Of a stretch of DNA of 64,000 nt, positions 20,321 to 30,560 are shown piece by piece (positions within the stretch are counted from its first letter, which is position 1; every line of letters starts with the position of its first letter). Made by a program: the position numbers and the translations under genes. Origin of the DNA: Nitrospirota bacterium (GTDB lineage: Bacteria; Nitrospirota; Thermodesulfovibrionia; Thermodesulfovibrionales; SM23-35). Below the pieces are notes generated by a model that was not told the origin of the DNA, did not search any database, and saw only the letters and a list, made by a program, of their open reading frames with translations. The stretch covers positions 1 to 64,000 of the forward strand of contig JACUUX010000008.1 of NCBI GenBank assembly GCA_014859105.1, written 5' to 3'.

Positions 20321-21022
20321 TTGGAGGATGCGGAAATGTCCAAAAAAATAACAATTGCCTTGGCCGGAAATCCCAACTCTGGCAAGACCACCATATTCAA
20401 TAACTTAACCGGTGCTCGCCAGCATGTAGGCAACTGGCCAGGGGTAACAGTGGAGAAGAAGGGAGGGAACTTAAAACACGATGACTATGAGATCAAAGTG
20501 GTGGATCTTCCTGGCACCTATAGCCTCACTGCCTATTCTCTGGATGAGGTTATCGCCCGAAACTTTGTGGTGGAGGAAAAGCCGGACGTAGTGGTGAATA
20601 TCGTGGATGCCTCTAACCTGGAACGTAATCTGTATTTAACCACACAATTTATGGAGTTGGGTGTGAAATTGGTTATCGCCCTGAATATGAGCGACCTGGC
20701 AGAGGCAAGAGGACAAAAGATTGAAATAAAGCACCTATCAGAATTTTTGAGCGCCCCTGTAGTTCCCACCGTTGGGCATAAAAATAAAGGGACTGATGAA
20801 CTTATAAGGGCTATTGTGGATATGGCGGAGGGAAACTTCAACCTGGATAGAGTCACAATAGGATACGGGGAGGAAGTAGAAGAGGAGATAAAAAAGATAG
20901 AGGGATTGATTCAGAGAGATGCCGGGCTTATGCAGGGTTACTCTTCGAGATGGCTGGCCCTGAAATTACTGGAAGGGGATGAGGAAGTCATAAAAAAGGT
21001 AGCAAGCGAGAAGGAGGTATGA
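20321..21022 (+). CDS. FeoB N-terminal GTPase domain (split FeoB)
   Basis: ALAGNPNSGKTTIFNNLTGARQHVGNWPGVTVEKK..VDLPGTYSL. Confidence 0.92.
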   Translation: MEDAEMSKKITIALAGNPNSGKTTIFNNLTGARQHVGNWPGVTVEKKGGNLKHDDYEIKVVDLPGTYSLTAYSLDEVIARNFVVEEKPDVVVNIVDASNLERNLYLTTQFMELGVKLVIALNMSDLAEARGQKIEIKHLSEFLSAPVVPTVGHKNKGTDELIRAIVDMAEGNFNLDRVTIGYGEEVEEEIKKIEGLIQRDAGLMQGYSSRWLALKLLEGDEEVIKKVASEKEV

Positions 21023-21026
21023 GATT

Positions 21027-22523
21027 ATGGATAGACAGAAGATTCTTGATCAGGTAAGAAGAAGTAGTGAGCATTTAAAAGGCATTTTTGGCGGTGATAT
21101 TGAGACTATCATCAGTGAGCGTCGATATGGGTTTATCAGCGGCGTCTGCAAACAGGTGGTTATGAGGCCAATGGAAGAAAGGCTTACCACCTCTGATAAG
21201 ATTGATCGTATAGTTATTAACAGAGTATTTGGGATACCTATTTTCCTATTTTTTATGTGGCTCATGTTTAAATTTACCTTTATAGTTAGTGAATTCCCCA
21301 TGGGGTGGGTTGAGGCTGGGCAGGAATGGCTCAGTGATATGGTCGGAGGCATTTTCCCGGAAGGCAGTATCCCCGGATCCTTAATAACAGATGGAGTCAT
21401 CGGGGGAGTTGGGAGCGTTATAATTTTTGTACCCCTTATCTTTACCCTGTTTTTTTGTATAGCCATACTTGAAGACTCTGGTTACATGGCAAGGGCAGCT
21501 TTTGTTATGGACAGGTTCATGCACAAAATCGGGCTTCATGGCCGATCTTTTATTCCAATGGTCCTTGGCTTTGGATGTAATATTGCGGGAATCATGGCAA
21601 CAAGGACCATTGAGCATAGGAGGGATCGCTTTACCACTATTCTTGTTAATCCATTTATGTCCTGCGGGGCAAGACTTCCTGTATATGCTCTTCTTATTGG
21701 CGTCTTTTTCCCTGAAAAGGGGGGTACGGTGCTTTATTCAATTTATATCCTTGGCATAGTAATAGCTATTATTATGGCAAAGATATTTCGCAAGTATCTC
21801 TTCCCAGGGCCTCCGAGTCCCTTTGTTATGGAACTTCCTCCCTACCGTATGCCCACTATAAAGGGAGTAATCATCCATATGTGGGAAAGAGGGGTTCTTT
21901 ACTTAAAAAAGGCAGGAACTATCATCTTTGCTGGCTGTGTTTTAGTCTGGTTTCTCAGCAACTTTCCATGGAACCCACAATACTCAAAGGACTACGATGC
22001 CCTTAAACAAAAAGCAGAGGCAGACTTTGCCTCTGGCCTCGTCACTAAAGATACCATGGATGAAACAATAGCCAATCTGGGAAATGAGCAGGCCCGTGAA
22101 AAGATGCAGAAGAGCTACATGGGTGGCCTGGGAAGAATAATTGAGCCTGTGGTAAAACCTCTCGGATTTGACTGGAAGATAGGGGTTGGCCTCTTCGGGG
22201 GATTCATTGCCAAGGAGATTGTAGTGGGAACCCTGGGCACCCTTTATGCAGTGGGTGAGGCAGATGAGGAGTCGACCCCATTAAGGGAGAGGATTCAAGC
22301 CGATACATGGCCTGATGGAAAAAAGATATTTACTCCTCTAACGGCATTCGCCCTAATGATTTTTACCCTTCTCTATATCCCCTGTGTGGCTTCTATCGCC
22401 GTGATTTACAGGGAGACAAATTCATTGAGGTGGCCATTATTCGCTGCGGGTTATACCACTGCCCTCGCCTGGATAGTAGCATTTATTGTCTATCAAGGCG
22501 GTAGGTTGATAGGATTGGGATGA
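21027..22523 (+). CDS. FeoB membrane transporter domain (split FeoB)
   Basis: GFGCNIAGIMATRTIEHRRDRFTTILVNPFMSCGARLPVYALL; own RBS (aaggaggtatgagatt-ATG). Confidence 0.92.
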   Translation: MDRQKILDQVRRSSEHLKGIFGGDIETIISERRYGFISGVCKQVVMRPMEERLTTSDKIDRIVINRVFGIPIFLFFMWLMFKFTFIVSEFPMGWVEAGQEWLSDMVGGIFPEGSIPGSLITDGVIGGVGSVIIFVPLIFTLFFCIAILEDSGYMARAAFVMDRFMHKIGLHGRSFIPMVLGFGCNIAGIMATRTIEHRRDRFTTILVNPFMSCGARLPVYALLIGVFFPEKGGTVLYSIYILGIVIAIIMAKIFRKYLFPGPPSPFVMELPPYRMPTIKGVIIHMWERGVLYLKKAGTIIFAGCVLVWFLSNFPWNPQYSKDYDALKQKAEADFASGLVTKDTMDETIANLGNEQAREKMQKSYMGGLGRIIEPVVKPLGFDWKIGVGLFGGFIAKEIVVGTLGTLYAVGEADEESTPLRERIQADTWPDGKKIFTPLTAFALMIFTLLYIPCVASIAVIYRETNSLRWPLFAAGYTTALAWIVAFIVYQGGRLIGLG

Positions 22524-22679
22524 TATTACTAATAAATTTATAAGTAAGGCGACTCTTAAGTCATTCCCGCTTGTCGGGAATCGGAAGAGAGATTGCGGAC
22601 AAGCCGCAATGACAAAAATGAACACAACGATGTCGTCATACTAATGAACTCCTTAGTAATTCGAAGCTGAGGAAGTAAG

Positions 22680-22985
22680 ATGGAATCTGATAAGAAGAAC
22701 AGTTTAATAGAGATTATTGATAGGAGCACAAGTGACCTGCACAATCGGGTAGATATGCAGCGACATATCCTGAAAACCGTTATAGAGAAGAAGATAAAAG
22801 GCTCTGAGATATGTCCTGACTGTATTTTTTCGGATTGTCCGCATAAGAAAAGATTGAGAGAGGTTTTAACCGAGACCATAGAGGTTCTGGAAGATACAAA
22901 AAAGGCATTTAAATCAAAGAGATTGGAGTTGTTAAGAAAAAGGCTAATGCAGGTATTACAGGAGAGTTTAGTAAAAAAATTTTAG
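22680..22985 (+). CDS. Hypothetical Cys-containing helical protein
   Basis: ICPDCIFSDCPHKKRLREVL; within the iron island. Confidence 0.5.
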   Translation: MESDKKNSLIEIIDRSTSDLHNRVDMQRHILKTVIEKKIKGSEICPDCIFSDCPHKKRLREVLTETIEVLEDTKKAFKSKRLELLRKRLMQVLQESLVKKF

Positions 22986-23082
22986 GCAATTTGTTAGACA
23001 CCCCCTTAATCCCCCCTTGATAAGGGGGGAATTAGGGGGGTGAGGGATGTCTTACGACTGCCAGGGAAGCTGGCAGAAGTGA

Positions 23083-23121
23083 AGGCGTAACTTGAAAAGA
23101 ATCAGGTTACGCCTTTTTTTT
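23083..23121 (+). terminator. Rho-independent terminator AGGCGTAAC...GTTACGCCTTTTTTTT
   Basis: 9-bp stem plus T tract; preceded by CTGCCAG/CTGGCAG hairpin at 23058-23076. Confidence 0.85.
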
Positions 23122-23151
23122 AGATTGCTGAAAAGGAAAGGAGGTGAAGAG

Positions 23152-23658
23152 ATGAAGTTAGCTATACCATCTGAAGGTACTGACCTGAATGCAGGGATAG
23201 ACCCCAGGTTCGGCAGATGCCAGTATTTCTTAGTAGTTGAAGCGGAGACTATGAACTTTGAGACCTTGGAAAATCCCTTCAGGTCAGCACAGGGAGGAGC
23301 AGGAATAAAGGCAGCCCAGTTTGTTTTTGATCGAGGTGCGAAAGCCGTTCTGGCGGCAAATATCGGGCCTAATGCCCTTAACACCCTGAAGGCTGCAGGG
23401 ATACCGGTGGTTGTCGGACTCAATGGAGAGGTGAAGCAGGCCATAGAGGATTATAAGATGGGAAAGATTGAGCCTTCCCAACCTGATCCATCCGGTCAGA
23501 TAAATACCAGCTCCTGCTTGAATATGAAAGGAAAAGGACTTGGCCCTGGAGGCGAATGTATTTGCCTTGCATGTGGTACAACCGTTGCCCATAAGCCAGG
23601 CTTTCCCTGCAGGGAGGAGGTATGCCCGAAATGCGGAGGCAGAATGAGAAGAAAATAA
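23152..23658 (+). CDS. NifX/NifB-type dinitrogenase cofactor-like domain with C-terminal zinc ribbon
   Basis: MKLAIPSEGTDLNAGIDPRFGRCQYFLVVEAE...; CICLACGTTVAHKPGFPCREEVCPKCGG. Confidence 0.85.
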   Translation: MKLAIPSEGTDLNAGIDPRFGRCQYFLVVEAETMNFETLENPFRSAQGGAGIKAAQFVFDRGAKAVLAANIGPNALNTLKAAGIPVVVGLNGEVKQAIEDYKMGKIEPSQPDPSGQINTSSCLNMKGKGLGPGGECICLACGTTVAHKPGFPCREEVCPKCGGRMRRK

Positions 23659-23685
23659 AAGAAAATCTAAAAGGAGGTTTGAGCC

Positions 23686-24393
23686 ATGAAATTACTGAGT
23701 GATGTAGAGCCTGAGGCAAAGGTAGTTATTAAGAGGATTGAGGGAGGCAAAGATGTAATAGGGCATCTTAAAAATCTGGGTATTACTGAAGGGATTGAAC
23801 TTAATGTATTGGCACACGTGCCTGCCCATGAACACAGTGGAGCCATTTCAGCCAGGGCTGCCGGGAAGGAGGTCGTCCTAGGGCATGGTGTAGCTGACAA
23901 GATATACCTGGAGAAGGCAAGGGCTATGACTACCCTCCTGGAGCTGGAAGAAGGGGATAGGGGAATTGTCAGATCCCTCGGAGGTGGAAAGGACTTTGCG
24001 GCCTGGGTCTTTGAATTAGGTATCGAGGTAGGCTCTGAGGTGGAATTCCTAAGACACCTGCCTGACCAGACCATATTATTCAGGATAGCCGATAAGGAAA
24101 TAAAGATGGGCGAAGGACTGGCATCGAAGGTTCTGGCAGAATATGAGGGAAAATCTATCCAGATTAATTTCCTCCAGCAGGGTAAAAAGGCTAAGGTAAC
24201 CAGGATTATTGGTGGTGCATCTGTAAAGCAGAGACTGGATGAAATGGGGTTTAAGGAAGGTGCCGAGATAACCCTGACAGAAAAAGAGGTAGCAGCCCCA
24301 ACCCCTCAAAGAGGAAAATATGTGCGCGCAAAATTAGGGGAGCAGCTTATAACTATTGGTCATGGTATAGCCGAGAAGGTTTGGGTGGAATAA
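23686..24393 (+). CDS. Protein with three tandem FeoA domains
   Basis: Repeated units HLKNLGITEGIELNVL..GHGVADKIYLE; WVFELGIEVGSEVEFL..GEGLASKVL; RLDEMGFKEGAEITLT..GHGIAEKVWVE. Confidence 0.85.
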   Translation: MKLLSDVEPEAKVVIKRIEGGKDVIGHLKNLGITEGIELNVLAHVPAHEHSGAISARAAGKEVVLGHGVADKIYLEKARAMTTLLELEEGDRGIVRSLGGGKDFAAWVFELGIEVGSEVEFLRHLPDQTILFRIADKEIKMGEGLASKVLAEYEGKSIQINFLQQGKKAKVTRIIGGASVKQRLDEMGFKEGAEITLTEKEVAAPTPQRGKYVRAKLGEQLITIGHGIAEKVWVE

Positions 24394-24447
24394 ATGGGAT
24401 AGTTAACGAACGGGTGGTTCAGATAGAATCACCTGCTTACCCTCATT

Positions 24448-24485
24448 TGTCTGAGGTAAAGGCAGTAGCGACTTTGCCTCAGACA
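24448..24485 (+). terminator. Hairpin TGTCTGAGGTAAAG...CTTTGCCTCAGACA
   Basis: 14-bp stem followed by TCCTTTT. Confidence 0.75.
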
Positions 24486-24583
24486 TCCTTTTAAGGTAGG
24501 GAAACGAGGGACTCGAGGGACTAATGAGGAGGAGCAATGGAATGGCTTAAGGTTAAAAGGAAAAAGAAGAAAGGAGATTCAAG

Positions 24584-25768
24584 ATGAAAAAGGTATTACT
24601 TGCGGTTTTATTGGTATTTTTAACACCGATTGTAGTTTCAGCATATGATTTAAACGAAAAATTCTTGATAGAAGGCACTCTAACAGGTGTTTATCAGTAT
24701 GGCGATATAGATATTGAGGGAACGGACGACAAAGATAGGGGAGTGGCCGTTCTGGATCTGGGGGTAAACTTCCACCCGACAGATAAAGATGAATTTCAAA
24801 TTACACTAAGTTATGCTGCTGGAAATGGATTAAACACTGTAGTTCCATTTTCTCTGGCGCCTTATGCAGATGATCTCGAGGATGATCTTAAAGATATAAA
24901 CGGAGGGAAGAGGGATTATCTGCTTGAGGCTTGGTATAAGCATACATTTACCTTCACTAAAGATGCATCCCTTGGAATAACAGGAGGCATAATAGATGCT
25001 ACTGGATACATTGACGATAATAACTTTGCAAATGATGAGGTTGCACAGTTTATGAACGATATATTTGTTAACAATATACTGGCAACCTTACCTTCCTATG
25101 ACATCGGGGGTGTCGTAGAACTTGATATATCCAACTTTTCTATCAGAGGTTTAATAATGGGCTCGAAAACAGGGTATACATATATGGCAAGAGAACAAAT
25201 TGGGGAAGTATATTGTAAAGAACACGACATATGGAAACCAGTATTTGCAGATGTGGAGAAAGAGGAGTATAGAAGCTATAACTACTATGCACTTCAAGTC
25301 GGATACAAAGTTGATACACCAATGGGTGAAGGCAATTACAGACTCTATGGCTTCACAACAAACAAAAAATTTCAAAACCGTGATGGAACAGGTGAAAAAA
25401 ATCTCAAGGGTCTTGGAATCTCTGCAGACCAAAAGCTAAGCGAAATAATCGGAGCCTTTGCGAGGTTTGGATGGCAGGATGACAAGGCTGCTACTGTGGT
25501 TCACGATGCAGTCTACTCAGGTGGCCTGAATATTAACGGTAAGCTCTGGGGAAGAGATAACGATGAGATAGGTCTGGGCTATGCATACCTGAATGGCGCT
25601 GATAAGGCAGAGATAGACAACACAAATGCGATAGAGGCATACGCAAAATTCAAGATATCAGAATTCAGCGATGTAACCTTTGATGTTCAATATATAAAAG
25701 ATGATATGAGGCAGGAAAAAGACAAAGACGGAGTCATTTATGGGGCTAGGTTAAACGCCTATTTTTAA
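24584..25768 (+). CDS. Outer-membrane porin (carbohydrate-selective porin-like)
   Basis: Signal peptide, beta-strand pattern (FLIEGTLTGVYQYGDI.., LDLGVNFHPTDKDEFQITLSYAAGNG). Confidence 0.75.
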   Translation: MKKVLLAVLLVFLTPIVVSAYDLNEKFLIEGTLTGVYQYGDIDIEGTDDKDRGVAVLDLGVNFHPTDKDEFQITLSYAAGNGLNTVVPFSLAPYADDLEDDLKDINGGKRDYLLEAWYKHTFTFTKDASLGITGGIIDATGYIDDNNFANDEVAQFMNDIFVNNILATLPSYDIGGVVELDISNFSIRGLIMGSKTGYTYMAREQIGEVYCKEHDIWKPVFADVEKEEYRSYNYYALQVGYKVDTPMGEGNYRLYGFTTNKKFQNRDGTGEKNLKGLGISADQKLSEIIGAFARFGWQDDKAATVVHDAVYSGGLNINGKLWGRDNDEIGLGYAYLNGADKAEIDNTNAIEAYAKFKISEFSDVTFDVQYIKDDMRQEKDKDGVIYGARLNAYF

Positions 25769-25781
25769 TAAAATCTAAAAT

Positions 25782-25819
25782 TGGGAGGTAGTCTCACCGG
25801 CAAGCTCAGCTACCTCCCA
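25782..25819. terminator. Hairpin TGGGAGGTAG...CTACCTCCCA after porin
   Basis: Perfect 10-bp stem; no obvious T tract. Confidence 0.55.
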
Positions 25820-25912
25820 CAAAGGTACCCGATGAATGAGTATCAACGGGCTTGTTATTTATAAAACAAATGGAGAATTGATGTCAAGAAAAAAGGCAAG
25901 GAGGTGTCTTTG

Positions 25913-26095
25913 ATGCAGCTAAGCCAAATTGAGGATATAGGAATTGAGGAAATCGCTCTTTCTAATCTCTATGTTCAGAAAGCCCTCGTCAATTTGCTAA
26001 TTGAAAAGGGTATTCTGACGGGAAGGGAGCTATTGGAAGAGGTTAAAGGTCAATTAAACTCGAATAAACTCGAATGTTTGTCAGGTATAAAATGA
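25913..26095 (+). CDS. Small hypothetical protein
   Basis: ORF with upstream aaggaggtgt. Confidence 0.5.
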   Translation: MQLSQIEDIGIEEIALSNLYVQKALVNLLIEKGILTGRELLEEVKGQLNSNKLECLSGIK

Positions 26096-27264
26096 TTTCT
26101 ACAGTTCCACACAGGATCAGGCGTCCACTCCCGGCATTAGAGGACTTCATCTGCCCTATCATCGGAACCTGTCTCACCTTAAAGGAGCTTAAAAAGATAG
26201 CCATGCGGTTTGTATTAAAAGAGGAAATGACCCCTTATGCCCTTCATACCTCGATGATTCAGGCATACTTAAAAGAAAGATCTGTGGCCAAATATATCCA
26301 GAAATATCTGAATGGGAAATACTGGCTCATCATGAGGCGCATAGACAGGTTTGAGGGTAAGGACCTTTTTCATGCCTGGCAGGAGGCTGTAAAGGATGGT
26401 GAGATAGCAGGGGCATTCTGGGCAATTATGACAAGGGCAGATGCACCTCCCTCTGTTACCACACAGGTCTTTGGTGATGTTCATATGATGTCTCACCTTC
26501 AGGGTTCGGAAAGAAGGGCTGAGGCAAAGGAGATGGCCGGGCTAAGAGACGAGGTTTCTCGTCTCAAAGAGGAAAAAGACAGGCTTTTCAGGGAGATTAA
26601 TAAAGTTAGGGATGAACGGGATCAGGCAAAGAAAGATAAATCTCAAATGGAATATGAGGTTACAAAGCTCAAAGGGGAAATCCGATTGATGAAAGAACGT
26701 CTAACTTATCTTGAAGAAGGACAGAAACTTCAAAGGTTGAGAGAAGAGAACTCTCAGCTTCGTGAGAAACTGATAAATGAGGAAGATCTAAGAAAAAGGC
26801 TTGAGAGGCGTCTTGATATCATTCAGGAGAAATTGAGAAGCCCTGTGCCGACAGAGAATTTTCCAGAAAGATTACCTCAATTCACACAAGAAGACAGGAG
26901 AATTAATCTTTGCAAAAGGCGCATCCTTTATGTTGGCGGCATGGACAGACTCGAACATCACTGCAGAGACCTTGTTGAGAAAGAATTCAATGGAATATTC
27001 GAGCACCATAACGGTGATTGGAGAAACGGTCAGGTTCAGCTTGAGGAGATGATAAGAAGGACAGAGATCGTGCTCTGTCCTGTAAATTGCAACAGCCATT
27101 GGGCATGCCTTTGCGTAAAGAAACTATGCAAGGAATTAAACAAACCATTTATTATGCTTCAAAGCTCAGGACTCGGCTCTCTTAAGAGGGCTATTTCCCA
27201 ATTTATTGAGGCAGAAATAGAGGAAGGTATATATGAAAGAGAGATTATTAAGAATTATGGATGA
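26074..27264 (+). CDS. Coiled-coil protein with C-terminal DUF2325
   Basis: RILYVGGMDRLEHHCRDLVEKEF...VLCPVNCNSHWACLCVKKLCKELNKPFIMLQSSGLGSL. Confidence 0.85.
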   Translation: MFVRYKMISTVPHRIRRPLPALEDFICPIIGTCLTLKELKKIAMRFVLKEEMTPYALHTSMIQAYLKERSVAKYIQKYLNGKYWLIMRRIDRFEGKDLFHAWQEAVKDGEIAGAFWAIMTRADAPPSVTTQVFGDVHMMSHLQGSERRAEAKEMAGLRDEVSRLKEEKDRLFREINKVRDERDQAKKDKSQMEYEVTKLKGEIRLMKERLTYLEEGQKLQRLREENSQLREKLINEEDLRKRLERRLDIIQEKLRSPVPTENFPERLPQFTQEDRRINLCKRRILYVGGMDRLEHHCRDLVEKEFNGIFEHHNGDWRNGQVQLEEMIRRTEIVLCPVNCNSHWACLCVKKLCKELNKPFIMLQSSGLGSLKRAISQFIEAEIEEGIYEREIIKNYG

Positions 27265-27549
27265 GGTACCCCCGACATTTTTTTCAAAATTAGGGGAGGC
27301 AATGAAACTTATAGAGGAGTATAAGCAACTTTTCATTTTCTCTCATTCTGAGTCCAGAGAGTCTCCCGGTTCTGGTCTGAGTTTTCCAGAAGCTGGCAAA
27401 AAAGAAAAGCCAGAATCCCTCTTTTTCAAAAAGATTCCAGACGAGCTGGAATGACAACTATCAGGATATTAAGCTAAAAAGGAGTAAAGTAATAGGATAG
27501 TTTGTTTTCAATCACGGAAAAGGGGATGCTTACTTTCAGCAAAAAAGGC

Positions 27550-27597
27550 TTGACAGAAATAAAGGCTTATGATAAATAAAAATGATTTCTATTTAAA
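27550..27597 (+). promoter_or_regulatory. Promoter TTGACA-N17-TAAATA followed by Fur-like AT-rich box
   Basis: ttgacagaaataaaggcttatgataaataaaaatgatttctattt upstream of the TonB receptor operon. Confidence 0.5.
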
Positions 27598-27823
27598 TTA
27601 AGATGCCGGTGGAGGAAGACTGTCGTTCATCGCCACGAAATTTGAATTTAAAGGCCACTCCTGGAGGTTGGCCCTTCTGATATCTTAGGAAATGAAATAT
27701 GTGTAAGTATTGTGGGAATACAGGTCTCTGCTATATTCTGACCAGCTATATAGTGTATTGGGTAATCTTTAGACTTAAAAGATTATTCCATCGCATACGA
27801 ACTATTTTGATGTATAAGAAAAG

Positions 27824-28135
27824 ATGAAAACCATTCTTGTATTGAGGAAGGTTTTAGCTACCAGTGTATTTGTAAGCGGTGTAGTTCTTTATCTTCTGTT
27901 TGCTACCGCCCACCCCTTGCTTCATAATCACCCTGAAGATGGTGAGCATCATCATGATTGCTCAGCCTGCAACTTTTTAGCTACAGCTTCTTTTGCTATC
28001 GCCCCTGATGTGGTGATTGTTTCATCCATTTTATATCAAGCAGATCACCAAATCTTCTTTGATTTTCGACAAACATACAAACAACGTTTTCATGAAAGTA
28101 ATCTAACCCGTGGCCCTCCTTTAGTTTCTGTGTAA
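27824..28135 (+). CDS. Hypothetical His-rich membrane protein (DUF2946-like)
   Basis: HPLLHNHPEDGEHHHDCSACNF, upstream of TonB receptor. Confidence 0.6.
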   Translation: MKTILVLRKVLATSVFVSGVVLYLLFATAHPLLHNHPEDGEHHHDCSACNFLATASFAIAPDVVIVSSILYQADHQIFFDFRQTYKQRFHESNLTRGPPLVSV

Positions 28136-28206
28136 AAAAATTACAATTCCTATTTTTTGTTGAAAGAGTTTTGTCAAAACAGAACTATGAGGAGGAGTAT
28201 ACTCAA

Positions 28207-30225
28207 ATGAAAAAATTGCTAAATTTAATTTGTGCATTCATATTCCTTATTCAAGGAATATCAGTCTATGCAGAAGAAATAGGTGAAACAATTTTTACGT
28301 TAGGAGAGGTTGTTGTAACGGCAGAAAAAGATGAAGGAGATGAAAGAAAAGAGATAGACGCCAAGGTTCTTAAAACACACAAGGTTGTGGATCTGGCTGA
28401 GATCCTTTCGGACGAAATGATAACAGCTACGATGATTCGAAAAGGTAGCTATGGAAATGAGATTGCCCTGAGGGGCTTTTCACAGGCTAACCTTAGATTT
28501 TTTGCAGATGATACTATTGTTGAGGGCGCTTGCGGCAGTAGGAAAGACCCTTCTTTTTCACATATTAGTTTATTGACCGTGGACCGTATAGAGGTAAGAG
28601 AAGGGCCGTTTGATGTGACTGAAGTGGGAGCGCTTGGTGGCAGCGTAAATGTGATTACGAAAAGACCACAAGAAGGATTTCATGGCGAAATTCTTCCAAA
28701 AGCAGGAAGTTATGGGTATTGGTCTACAGGTGGATACCTTACGGGTGGAAATAAAAAGGTTCAGGGATTGATTGGCTATAATTATTCCGAATCTAACCAG
28801 TATGAGGACGGAGCAGGTAATAAGATTTCAAGTTTCAACCCCACCTATAGCCAGGCAGGTAAGGATGCGAAGGCATTTAAAAAGCACGATATATGGGGAA
28901 AACTACAATTCAAGCCAAAAGATAACCAAACTCTTTTTTTATCACATACCTATGGAAAAGCCAATGACATCTTAACCCCAAGGGTTGAGATGGATACAGA
29001 ATCCGAGATAACAAACCTAAGTAGAGCTGAATATATCATCACTGACCTCGGGATTTTTTCGGATAAATTGACGCTCTCTCTGTACCATAATAGGATTGAG
29101 CATTACCCTTCTCATAAATATAGGACAGTATCACCGAAAAGGGAGAACGATGTGGTGACAACTATTGTTGGTGGAAAAATAGAGAATGAGAGGTCAGTAA
29201 GGTTCGCTAAGTTTACCTATGGGTTTAATTTTTATCGCCGCAACTGGGATGGATATATGATGAATAGTGAAACTGGCGCAGTACTGAAACCCGACCTTTT
29301 CCCTGATGCGGATGAACTCGATCTTGGCCTCTACCTAAAGGCGGATAAAGATATAAATAACTGGTCACTGAACGCAGGTATCCGTGGCGACTATTTTGAA
29401 ACGGAAGCGAATGATTTAGTTAACGGAAAACTCAGATACAGCCAGAATCTAACAGATACAAATAAGAATAAAGAAATGTTCTTGACAGGGTATTTTACGG
29501 CAAAGTATTATCTTACCGAAGGCTGCAGTATCTTCTGGGGGATTGGCCACAGTGTGCGCACCCCTACCTTAGTTGAGCGATATCTTCAAGCCTCCAGCAG
29601 TTTTTATGGGAATCCCGATTTAGATGCAACGAAAAATACAGAGATTGATTTTGGGTTTCAGGCCGCCCTTGAAAAACTGAACCTCAAGGCGAAGGCCTTC
29701 TATAGTGACCTCAAAGATTATATTTACCAGCAAGCACCCCCACAAACCTGGACGAATATAGATGCACATATATATGGATTTGATGCTGAAGCTATTGTAG
29801 ACATCGCTTCAAATTTTACAATCCAAGGTGGCTTAGCTTATCAACGGGGCAAGAAAGATTCTCAACCACTTAATAATACTGATAAAAATCTTGCTCAAAT
29901 TCCCCCATTAAAAACTAAACTTGCTTTGAACTATGATAATTCTAAAGTTTTCGGAACATTAGAGTGGATTCACTCAGAAGACGCTGACGAAATTGATATC
30001 GATGCCGGAGAACAGAAGTTGAAAGGCTGGGATGTGCTTAACTTAAGGGCAGGGTATAAATATAAGCAGCTGACATTTAATATCGGCGTTGATAACATTT
30101 TTGATCAGTGCTATGCTGTGGCCAATTCATACGAATGGGATGTCGTTGCGGGGGCAGGGGCAAACCCCAGTATAGTAAATGAACCTGGAAGATTTATTTA
30201 TGGTAGCATTTCTTATTCATTTTAA
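28207..30225 (+). CDS. TonB-dependent receptor
   Basis: EVVVTAEKDEGD TonB-box region, plug (ALRGFSQANLRFFADD), C-terminal SISYSF. Confidence 0.93.
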   Translation: MKKLLNLICAFIFLIQGISVYAEEIGETIFTLGEVVVTAEKDEGDERKEIDAKVLKTHKVVDLAEILSDEMITATMIRKGSYGNEIALRGFSQANLRFFADDTIVEGACGSRKDPSFSHISLLTVDRIEVREGPFDVTEVGALGGSVNVITKRPQEGFHGEILPKAGSYGYWSTGGYLTGGNKKVQGLIGYNYSESNQYEDGAGNKISSFNPTYSQAGKDAKAFKKHDIWGKLQFKPKDNQTLFLSHTYGKANDILTPRVEMDTESEITNLSRAEYIITDLGIFSDKLTLSLYHNRIEHYPSHKYRTVSPKRENDVVTTIVGGKIENERSVRFAKFTYGFNFYRRNWDGYMMNSETGAVLKPDLFPDADELDLGLYLKADKDINNWSLNAGIRGDYFETEANDLVNGKLRYSQNLTDTNKNKEMFLTGYFTAKYYLTEGCSIFWGIGHSVRTPTLVERYLQASSSFYGNPDLDATKNTEIDFGFQAALEKLNLKAKAFYSDLKDYIYQQAPPQTWTNIDAHIYGFDAEAIVDIASNFTIQGGLAYQRGKKDSQPLNNTDKNLAQIPPLKTKLALNYDNSKVFGTLEWIHSEDADEIDIDAGEQKLKGWDVLNLRAGYKYKQLTFNIGVDNIFDQCYAVANSYEWDVVAGAGANPSIVNEPGRFIYGSISYSF

Positions 30226-30282
30226 GATGATGTCAAAAAAAATTTCAAAATTAGAGAGCTTTTAAGTGTTGTTGGTGGGCTT

Positions 30283-30470
30283 ATTCATAGCGAACTCTGT
30301 TCCAATGGTTGATACTTTAAGCCGTCATTCCCGCTTGCCCTGTTAGAAAGTTCATTTCTAACGGGGCTTGTCGGGAATCCTTCTGTAAGCGAAGAAAGAT
30401 TCTGGACAAGCCAGAATGACAGAATTGAAAAACTTAAACAACTTTTAATATCTTTGATGATTAATAGCAT
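30283..30470. repeat. Dispersed ~188 bp repeat copy 2, carrying a 29-nt palindrome insert
   Basis: Matches 929-1113; insert CCCTGTTAGAAAGTTCATTTCTAACGGGG flanked by CTTG. Confidence 0.85.
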
Positions 30471-30560
30471 GTAGGAATTAATTTTAAAGTATGAAGCTGG
30501 ACATACAAAAGAAGTAGAGGTTATACTTTCTGCATAATCCGGGGGCAGGAAAAATATACT

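Noticed and set aside
27600-27800. Possible structured RNA or cobalamin-type riboswitch upstream of the TonB receptor
   Set aside because: Short hairpins (AAGGCCA/TGGCCCTT) only; no convincing riboswitch consensus could be assigned.
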